From positions 1-48,846 of the forward strand of contig JACCLG010000045.1 in assembly GCA_013425335.1 (NCBI GenBank): a stretch of DNA of 48,846 nt, written 5' to 3'. Positions within the stretch are counted from its first letter, which is position 1. Each line of letters starts with the position of its first letter. The position numbers and the translations under genes are program-made. Source of the DNA: Microcaldota archaeon (lineage in GTDB: Archaea; Micrarchaeota; Micrarchaeia; Burarchaeales; Fermentimicrarchaeaceae). Under the pieces are notes generated by a model that saw nothing but the letters and a program-made list of their open reading frames with translations, made no database searches and was not told the origin of the DNA. Shown here one piece after another: positions 43,391 to 48,846 of the stretch.

Positions 43391-44536
43391 TCATTCGGAT
43401 AGTATGAGTGTGAGGTACCCATTGCGTTCTTCTTTCTCTATCTTTTGCAGTTCTATCTTTTTGTTTTCAAAAGTGGTAAGAATACCAGAGAACATACCAC
43501 GTATCGAAACAAAGTTTATGTTTCTTGCAAGAGGAAGCCATGGAAAATAGTTAATTATAACTTCGTATTTTCCTTTTGATTTGCTTGCCATTACGTCTCC
43601 GTACCCAAGCGCAGGGAAGAAATCCGTAATGAATTTGCAACCATCTTTCATATCTAGGGAAAGTTTGCCTAAATGCTCCCCGTACTCAAAGGATACATCC
43701 CATAGGACACTCAACCCATTTTGATTTTTTGAGTCATACTGACTCAATTCATTTTCGATTATATACAAAAGACTTGCTTCACAGATAAAAAAGCGTTCTT
43801 TTTTATACTCCATCTTTCCATGCTCAAAAGAAAAAAAACCTGAATCCCATAGATTTTTGAATGAGTTTTTCCCCCACTTAAGAGGGTGTAACATATTCAT
43901 ACGTTCGTATTCAGTCCCATAATCAGAATCCTTTTCTATCAAATCAGTTTTTATTTCGAGGTGCGGTAAAGGTTTCAGCCCCATTTTTTCTAACTGCTCC
44001 TTCGATGATACTACGAGAGAGCATTCGACGTCTCCTCTACCTTGACACTGTGTTTGAACTGCCTCAACGTCTATATCATCGAAAAGATATGAAAAAATAC
44101 CCGCAGCACCTCCTTCGGTAATAAGGTGTCCGAGACCATTTTTACTGCAAACAATATAATCCTTCATTTTTAATGAGAAGATTCTATTTTGAGAATCCAA
44201 TGAATGAGAGATTTCTGATGCGAATACTGACTCCATATAGCGTACCATAAAATACAGGAAACTTGTAAAAACCGTAGAGTTGGTTGAGGTAATTTGCGGT
44301 GAACCGAGAAGCTTTGTATAGGAATAGCCAAATTGCTTACCGATCTTGTAGGAGAGGGATGGATCAATTTTCTTTTCGAGATCAGAGATAAAGGTTTCTG
44401 GTAGTAGGATATTCCTAATTCTCAATTTTCGTCCCTTATCCGTAAACTCTTCTGTTATAAAACCGGGTACATCAAGTCTTACCTGATTTCTCATAAGAAG
44501 ATTTCTTACAAGCCATTTGGCAATTTCATCTTTCAT
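43391..44536 (-). CDS. Double V4R-like domain protein
   Basis: A 381-residue protein. The first module (about 25-190) ends with the V4R signature GAAGIFSYLFDDIDVEAVQ then CQGRGDVECSLVV, two cysteines spaced as in V4R small-molecule-binding domains (XylR N-terminal/BchJ-like). The second half (about 250-381) repeats the plan, with SLLYIIENELSQYDSK, SFEYGEHLGKLSLDMKDG, ITDFFPALGYGDVM and YEVIINYFPWLPLARN, but without the cysteines. Neither half has an HTH or output domain. It overlaps UbiA by 4 nt. Binding of a hydrophobic ligand is inferred from the family. Confidence 0.7.
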   Translation of the reverse strand: MKDEIAKWLVRNLLMRNQVRLDVPGFITEEFTDKGRKLRIRNILLPETFISDLEKKIDPSLSYKIGKQFGYSYTKLLGSPQITSTNSTVFTSFLYFMVRYMESVFASEISHSLDSQNRIFSLKMKDYIVCSKNGLGHLITEGGAAGIFSYLFDDIDVEAVQTQCQGRGDVECSLVVSSKEQLEKMGLKPLPHLEIKTDLIEKDSDYGTEYERMNMLHPLKWGKNSFKNLWDSGFFSFEHGKMEYKKERFFICEASLLYIIENELSQYDSKNQNGLSVLWDVSFEYGEHLGKLSLDMKDGCKFITDFFPALGYGDVMASKSKGKYEVIINYFPWLPLARNINFVSIRGMFSGILTTFENKKIELQKIEKEERNGYLTLILSE

Positions 44537-45381
44537 ACGAACACCAAACGCAACAGCACACTAAAAAAACCTAAAAGGGCAAGGAAGGCATCGGCGTATA
44601 ACTCCGTGACTATCTTTATGTCTTCAACATCAATTCGGGAGATTACCAATAGTGTATATAAGCTTGTTAAAGTAAATATCAGATATTCTTTTCCTAAATT
44701 TATGTATAGCGCGAGTGAAAAAAGAAGCAGTATAGCAGTCATAACGTTAAGCAGTCTTTTTGTATTTTTTTCACCAAAAATTACAGGAGCCGTCATTACA
44801 TTATTCTTCTTATCACCTTGAACATCACGAAGATCAAAGATAATTGTATTTATGGCACAAAGTGATCCAACAAGTATAATGTAATAAATTGTTTTACTTG
44901 AAATCGTTGCCTGAAAAAAAATCTGCGGGAGAACAACTAATGAGGCAGACCAAACAATCCCCAGAAAAATGTTTTTTAAAAATAAAATATCTTTGAGTCT
45001 AAAATTACCGATGTGGAGTCCATAAATGGTCATTGAGAAGGTAGTTAGTAGTATAAAAATGAATGAATTTGTATTTTGAAGAAAGCTGAGGATAAGAGCT
45101 AGCGCATAGAAAAATAATGTTGCCAACATAAATAAATGCATTTTATTTTTGATAAAATTAGTCCTTATGGGGTAAGTTTCAAGATCTTGTTTAAGCTCCA
45201 TATAACGATTCATGGAATAAAGAGATAGGGGAGCCGAAAATTCCATTATTGCAAATGGAAGTGTGAAGGGAAGACCAAACTGAAGTGTCATTCCATACGC
45301 ACAAAAAAGCGCTGACAAAGCCATGTAGACATTCGAATATACAAAGTAATCAAAAAAAATATTTAGATATTTGGTCGCCAT
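44533..45381 (-). CDS. UbiA-family prenyltransferase
   Basis: A 282-residue integral membrane enzyme with about eight hydrophobic segments. The second Asp-rich motif DLRDVQGDKKNNVMTAP (DxxDxxxD) is intact. The first reads YSMNRYMELKQDLETYPIR, where the usual first Asp of NxxxDxxxD is Glu. UbiA enzymes join a prenyl diphosphate to an acceptor: glycerol lipid (DGGGP synthase), quinone ring or tetrapyrrole (ChlG/BchG). Acceptor here is unknown. An AGGAG lies 5 nt before the ATG. Stop overlaps the V4R start. Confidence 0.88.
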   Translation of the reverse strand: MATKYLNIFFDYFVYSNVYMALSALFCAYGMTLQFGLPFTLPFAIMEFSAPLSLYSMNRYMELKQDLETYPIRTNFIKNKMHLFMLATLFFYALALILSFLQNTNSFIFILLTTFSMTIYGLHIGNFRLKDILFLKNIFLGIVWSASLVVLPQIFFQATISSKTIYYIILVGSLCAINTIIFDLRDVQGDKKNNVMTAPVIFGEKNTKRLLNVMTAILLLFSLALYINLGKEYLIFTLTSLYTLLVISRIDVEDIKIVTELYADAFLALLGFFSVLLRLVFV

Positions 45382-45410
45382 AATGACTCCTGATTTAGGA
45401 TTTGGACCGG

Positions 45411-46151
45411 TTATGCTTGTATTGCTATGCCCGTGCCAGTAATCTCGTATGATCGGGGACCACCATGTATATTGGTTCGTCGCATCTTTCTTACTTCGAT
45501 ACTTCTATGTAGGTTATCACCCATCGATACGTGTTTCAATAGAATTACTCCGTCAGACAGGAACTCAGACATCGTGTCCCTGCTAAGGAAGGCAGTTTCT
45601 TCTGGCAGTTCGGATACTACCAACGAGGTTAATTTTAGATTTTTAATGCACTCGATCATGTCTATTATCGCGTGTCGGGTAGCTACTTCGGGAGTTGTGA
45701 CGAATTGAAATTTATCTGCCTCAACTCCCATCATTTGCATTATTTCCATCTGTTTTAATGTTTCAGCATACAACCCGTAGGTGGATATGGAATCTAGCAC
45801 TAGGCGAGACGGAGAGAAGTTTCTTACCGAATCCCCAATAATATTTGTCACGTTTATAAATTGGGTCTTGGAGGGCGCCAGCGCTAGGATTTTAAACATG
45901 TTTTTATTTTCCATCTCGACTAGATCCCAACCCAGCTGAGATGCCTGTGAGATTACATCCTCTCTACTCTCTTCGAATGTTATAAACAATCCTTTCTCGT
46001 TGTATAACTCCGCACCCTTGACTAGATACTGCAGAGCAAGAATGGTCTTCCCAGAACCTGTTAGACCCGAAAGTAGCACAACATTATTCTTTGGGATACC
46101 GCCATCCATTAATTCATCTAATCCCACTATTCCTGTTTTTACTCTGTCCAT
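45411..46151 (-). CDS. KaiC/RadA-like ATPase
   Basis: A 246-residue single-domain RecA-fold protein. Walker A is intact, GLTGSGKT. The catalytic Glu pair is in LFITFEESREDVISQ, Walker B region RLVLDSISTYGL, and the arginine-rich loop IEVRKMRRTNIHGGPRSYEI matches KaiC proteins. It lies 29 nt upstream of UbiA on the same strand, so it is probably part of the island's operon, perhaps a switch or scaffold. The paralogue at 41483 has a damaged P-loop. Confidence 0.9.
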   Translation of the reverse strand: MDRVKTGIVGLDELMDGGIPKNNVVLLSGLTGSGKTILALQYLVKGAELYNEKGLFITFEESREDVISQASQLGWDLVEMENKNMFKILALAPSKTQFINVTNIIGDSVRNFSPSRLVLDSISTYGLYAETLKQMEIMQMMGVEADKFQFVTTPEVATRHAIIDMIECIKNLKLTSLVVSELPEETAFLSRDTMSEFLSDGVILLKHVSMGDNLHRSIEVRKMRRTNIHGGPRSYEITGTGIAIQA

Positions 46152-46258
46152 TTGGTCGCCTAGGAATAGGTAATGTAGGAGGTAGTATAAATAAATTTGC
46201 TTATTGTTTCTTTTTTGGCAGTTCTATTACGAATTCGCAGACTTATCCCCGAGCCCTG

Positions 46259-47287
46259 CTAGCGTGGGTATTTTGTCTTTCCTGTGTTGATGATAAGCAT
46301 CTTCCTGTTACTCGGCAGCTGGTTTTTCATCTGCAGCATTAGTGCCAAGCCGGCAATTCCGGAGTATTCACAGGTTATCCCCTGCGATTCCGCAATATCC
46401 ATTGCCTTATCAAGATAGTTTTCTTTTATTAGGTAAATATCTGACGTAGAATTGCAGAAACCAGAAGACCTGTAGAGTTTTATCCATTGTTCATCGACAT
46501 GCAAAAATGGCAGATGGGGAGAGTAGAGCTTGTCAGCTTTCGTTGCAGGGTTGTTTGAAGTTGCAGCCATAAAAGCGCATCTTCGCAAAACTTCTATTTT
46601 ACCCTTAAACCTCGGGTCATGGTTCTTTGTTGAAACTTCTTTTTTGTTGATATTGAGAATGTTTGCATACAGACTTCCACTTCCGAATGGGATGAAACAG
46701 TAGTTTGGGGAGCTGTTGAGTACTTCATAACTCATCCAGTCAAAATATCTTGTAGATGGGTCCAATGCTTCATTAGAGGTAATGTCAAATCCGTTATGGT
46801 TGTAGGTCATGATCAAAATTTCTTCCCAGCTGAGCGGTTTTTTCACTAGATCAGTATCATGAACCTCGCAACCTAATTTTTTCATTGATTCTATTGCTTT
46901 AGAATCGACCATGCTGGAGTCTATCAAGACTTTTAGTCTTGGCAACTTGTATTTTTTAAACTGAGTCTGGATTGCAATTGCTGCAGCACCAGAAGAGATT
47001 ATCGACATATGAGGTAACGGCCCTTTGATCTGCCCTCTCTTTTTTGCAAGAAGGAAATCCCTGTAGGTCACAACCATCTCCCAGGCCATCCTGTCCTTGT
47101 GTGTTCCTGTGGGGTTTACGCTCTCATCCTTGAGCCATACGTTAGAAAACCCCGGAACCTCTATCTTGTAGGTGGGCGTAGCCGGGAACTTCGGCTTGTC
47201 TGGTGGAAACTCAGGTTTATGCGGGTCATTCTCTGAAGCCACTACTATGGACCTCAGTATTTTCTCCTCATTGCCTGAAAGTGCCAT
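46259..47287 (-). CDS. Fold-type II PLP protein, threonine synthase-like, copy 1
   Basis: A 342-residue protein. The PLP lysine is in WLKDESVNPTGTHKDRMAW. The Gly-rich phosphate loop is YCFIPFGSGSLY, and the C-terminal segment LIINTGKTKYP fits the family. The usual Ser-x-Gly-Asn loop is IISSGAAAIA: Asn is missing. It lacks the N-terminal Zn ribbon of some archaeal threonine synthases. Substrate unknown. It is a tandem duplicate of the gene at 47465-48499. A TATA-like TTTTTATTT sits 26 nt before its ATG, so it can be transcribed alone. Confidence 0.85.
   Translation of the reverse strand: MALSGNEEKILRSIVVASENDPHKPEFPPDKPKFPATPTYKIEVPGFSNVWLKDESVNPTGTHKDRMAWEMVVTYRDFLLAKKRGQIKGPLPHMSIISSGAAAIAIQTQFKKYKLPRLKVLIDSSMVDSKAIESMKKLGCEVHDTDLVKKPLSWEEILIMTYNHNGFDITSNEALDPSTRYFDWMSYEVLNSSPNYCFIPFGSGSLYANILNINKKEVSTKNHDPRFKGKIEVLRRCAFMAATSNNPATKADKLYSPHLPFLHVDEQWIKLYRSSGFCNSTSDIYLIKENYLDKAMDIAESQGITCEYSGIAGLALMLQMKNQLPSNRKMLIINTGKTKYPR
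46589..46660. repeat. 72-bp block identical to 47795-47866
   Basis: The two PLP genes are identical over these 72 bases, including third codon positions, while flanking sequence differs. Offset 1206 bp. Confidence 0.9.
46873..46944. repeat. 72-bp block identical to 48085-48156
   Basis: A second identical stretch shared by the two PLP genes at an offset of 1212 bp. The 6-bp offset change from the first block reflects a two-residue indel (NQ insertion before TWEE in copy 2). Confidence 0.9.
47046..47107. repeat. 62-bp block identical to 48258-48319
   Basis: A third identical stretch at offset 1212 bp, covering the PLP-lysine side of the active site (codons for THKDRMAWEMV onward). Confidence 0.9.
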
Positions 47288-47464
47288 ACTGCTGTTCTAA
47301 CACTTACTAAATAAAAAGTTTTGGGTCGTCTATTAGATAAACTCAAGCCACTCGCAATACTTCTCATCCTTTCAGTATATCTAAGAATTTGTAAGGCTGT
47401 GGAAGGGTGAGGAAGTCGACAAGTTTACGAGGAACTCGGAGCTACTTTGATTTGGAAATAATGA
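47288..47464. other. Spacer between the PLP genes
   Basis: 177 bp. Its left side holds the copy-1 TATA element (47309-47318). The right half is less AT-rich and can be read as VYEELGATLIWK before a stop, on the plus strand, which might be a coding relic. No repeat ends or insertion sequence termini were seen. Confidence 0.35.
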
Positions 47465-48499
47465 TTATAAGGGATATTTTGTTTTTCCAGTGTTGACGAT
47501 AAGCATTTTCTTATTCTTCGGCAGCTGGTTTTTCATCTGCAGCATTAATGCCAAGCCGGCAATTCCGGAATATTCGCAATTTATTCCCTGCGATTTTGCG
47601 ATATCCATTGCTTTGTCAAGGTAGTTTTCTTTTATTAGGTAAATATCCGAGAGAGGACCGCAGAAACCTGCGGACCTGTAAACTCTTATCCACTGCTCAC
47701 TGAAGTGTATGAACGGTAGATATGGAGAATAGAGTTTATCTGCTTTCGTTGTGGGGTTATCCGAAGTCACGCCCATGAAGTTACATCTTCGCAGAACTTC
47801 TATTTTACCCTTAAACCTCGGGTCATGGTTCTTTGTTGAAACTTCTTTTTTGTTGATATTGAGAATATTTTCATACAAGTTTCCAGTTCCAAATGGGATA
47901 AAGCAATAATTTGGAGAACTATTTAGTATTTCATAACTAAGCCAGTCATAAAATCTGGTAGTTGGGTCCAATGCTTCATTGGAGGTAATATCAAATCCAT
48001 TATGGTTGTGGGTTAGTGTCAGAATTTCCTCCCAAGTTTGATTAAGTGGCTTTTTCGCTAGGTTGGCCTGGTAGATCTCACAGTCTAATTTTTTCATTGA
48101 TTCTATTGCTTTAGAATCGACCATGCTGGAGTCTATCAAGACTTTTAGTCTTGGCAGATTATATTTTTTTAGCTGTGTTTGAATTGCAACTGCTGCCGGA
48201 CCGAATGATATTATAGATAGCTGAGGTAGAGGCTTCTTGATTTGACCACTCTTCTTAGCAAGAAGGAAATCCCTGTAGGTCACAACCATCTCCCAGGCCA
48301 TCCTGTCCTTGTGTGTTCCAGTCGGGTTCTTACTCTCATCTTTAAGCCACACATCGGAGAAGTCTGGAACTTTGATTTTATAAGTCGGCGTGGCAGGAAA
48401 TTTAGGATTGTCAGCTGGGAACTCTGGTTTGTTTGGATTATTCTCAGAAGCTACCACTATGGATTTAAGTATTTTTTCTTCTTTTTCCGAAAGAACCAT
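47465..48499 (-). CDS. Fold-type II PLP protein, threonine synthase-like, copy 2
   Basis: A 344-residue tandem paralogue. ATG 48499 is chosen since GGAGGGTGAT precedes it; the GTG at 48508 would add three residues. The PLP-lysine segment is WLKDESKNPTGTHKDRMAW, phosphate loop YCFIPFGTGNLY, tail LIVNTGKTKYP. The Asn-loop is IISFGPAAVA, differing from copy 1 (SSGAAA) and also lacking Asn. Sequence differs in HFSEQWIRVYRSAGFCGPLS versus HVDEQWIKLYRSSGFCNSTS, near the likely substrate side. Its own TATA-like element is near 48530-48543. Function unknown. Confidence 0.85.
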   Translation of the reverse strand: MVLSEKEEKILKSIVVASENNPNKPEFPADNPKFPATPTYKIKVPDFSDVWLKDESKNPTGTHKDRMAWEMVVTYRDFLLAKKSGQIKKPLPQLSIISFGPAAVAIQTQLKKYNLPRLKVLIDSSMVDSKAIESMKKLDCEIYQANLAKKPLNQTWEEILTLTHNHNGFDITSNEALDPTTRFYDWLSYEILNSSPNYCFIPFGTGNLYENILNINKKEVSTKNHDPRFKGKIEVLRRCNFMGVTSDNPTTKADKLYSPYLPFIHFSEQWIRVYRSAGFCGPLSDIYLIKENYLDKAMDIAKSQGINCEYSGIAGLALMLQMKNQLPKNKKMLIVNTGKTKYPL

Positions 48500-48644
48500 A
48501 GGTATCACCCTCCGTCCTTCTATTTTTTTCTTATATCATTATATCCTGAAGAAATGTCATGAAGCTCGGCGGTATTAGGACTGACCTCTGCCCTGCAACG
48601 ACCACAAGGCTCTTTTCAATCGATACCATTGCTTTCAAACCCAT

Positions 48645-48846
48645 CTACCTCATGGATATATTCTCAGCCAGCTTATCCGCCTCATTCAGCATCCTCACCA
48701 GCTCGGAGACATCCTCATCCAATGTATAACCAAGTATGTCTGTAAGCGTCTTCCTCCTCTTCCCCTTGTCCTCTATTATCTTCGGAATCAATATTTTCTT
48801 CATCACAAGCTCCCTCATTGCTATGTATAGGGTTGCCTTGGGGAAC
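48645..48846 (-). CDS. C-terminal part of an unidentified protein (cut by window edge)
   Basis: An open frame enters from the right edge and ends at TAG (48645-48647), giving 66 residues. It is helical and charged: YIAMRELVMKKILIPKIIED, KGKRRKTLTDILGYTLDEDV, SELVRMLNEADKLAENISMR. No family recognised; it could be the C terminus of a regulator. Its AGG/GCC-rich codon use is like the core genes, not the AT-rich island, so the island probably ends between here and 48499. Confidence 0.55.
   Translation of the reverse strand, partial: FPKATLYIAMRELVMKKILIPKIIEDKGKRRKTLTDILGYTLDEDVSELVRMLNEADKLAENISMR

Noticed and set aside
43134-43550. 138-codon plus-strand frame in the island
   Set aside because: Spans the 3' end of the V4R gene, the spacer and the GG-reductase start on the opposite strand; no family pattern and no ribosome site.
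47395-47464. Transposase remnant in the spacer between PLP genes
   Set aside because: The short VYEELGAT-like reading is suggestive, but there are no terminal repeats, no longer frame and no second copy.

Overview
The window is archaeal. It carries Orc1/Cdc6, the replication factor C large subunit, a type IA topoisomerase of archaeal type, CDC48, transcription factor E, class I lysyl-tRNA synthetase, aTrm56, endonuclease Q, an isoprenyl diphosphate synthase, and two tRNA genes with bulge-helix-bulge introns and no encoded CCA. The genome is compact. Genes abut or share 4-nt start/stop overlaps, several convergent pairs overlap at their 3' ends, and many starts lie about 26 nt from a TATA-like element, which suggests leaderless mRNAs. 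The lineage cannot be fixed from sequence reading alone. A non-methanogenic archaeon, possibly DPANN- or Altiarchaeota-like, would fit, but that is inference.

Layout. 1-320: 5' part of a radical SAM gene (minus). 371-9145 (plus): a GINS-like/PLD-like fusion, topA, a Nudix hydrolase, a stand-alone NFACT-R protein, CDC48, a small membrane protein, an M50 protease, an endonuclease IV-like protein and a polytopic membrane protein. 9129-16581 (minus): endonuclease Q, a radical SAM enzyme of AmmeMemoRadiSam type, a winged-helix/coiled-coil protein, then a folate one-carbon operon (glyA, folD, folC, purN). 16711-28682: cdc6, a DUF4870 membrane protein, the YchF/OBG-type GTPase divergent from rfcL, a secreted membrane protein with pheS and pheT, a UPF0173 hydrolase, a possible SecB-like protein, an orphan methyltransferase-like protein, a cDPG-synthetase-like GTPase and an ACT-domain protein. 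28777-35816 (plus): argG, argH, carB, carA. 35813-39191 (minus): tRNA-Lys, an RNase Z-like protein, lysS and the isoprenyl diphosphate synthase gene. 39236-42202 (plus): trm56, TFE with a basic N-terminal extension, an HD-Nudix fusion, initiator tRNA-Met and a KaiC-like ATPase with an altered P-loop.

42203-48499 (minus) is visibly AT-richer and looks like an accessory island. It holds a tandem pair of fold-type II PLP proteins, a KaiC/RadA-like ATPase, a UbiA-family prenyltransferase, a double-V4R-like protein and a geranylgeranyl-reductase-family flavoprotein. UbiA plus V4R plus GG-reductase recalls the bchG/bchJ/bchP set of (bacterio)chlorophyll pathways, but ordinary archaeal ether-lipid synthesis would also use UbiA and GG-reductase. 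This is the best candidate for an undescribed system here. The next most interesting items are the GINS-PLD fusion, the non-canonical 13-nt intron in tRNA-Lys(CUU) with its RNase Z-like/lysS neighbours, and the ATTTG-repeat region between the ACT regulator and argG. The window ends inside the 3' part of an unidentified gene (48645-48846, minus).
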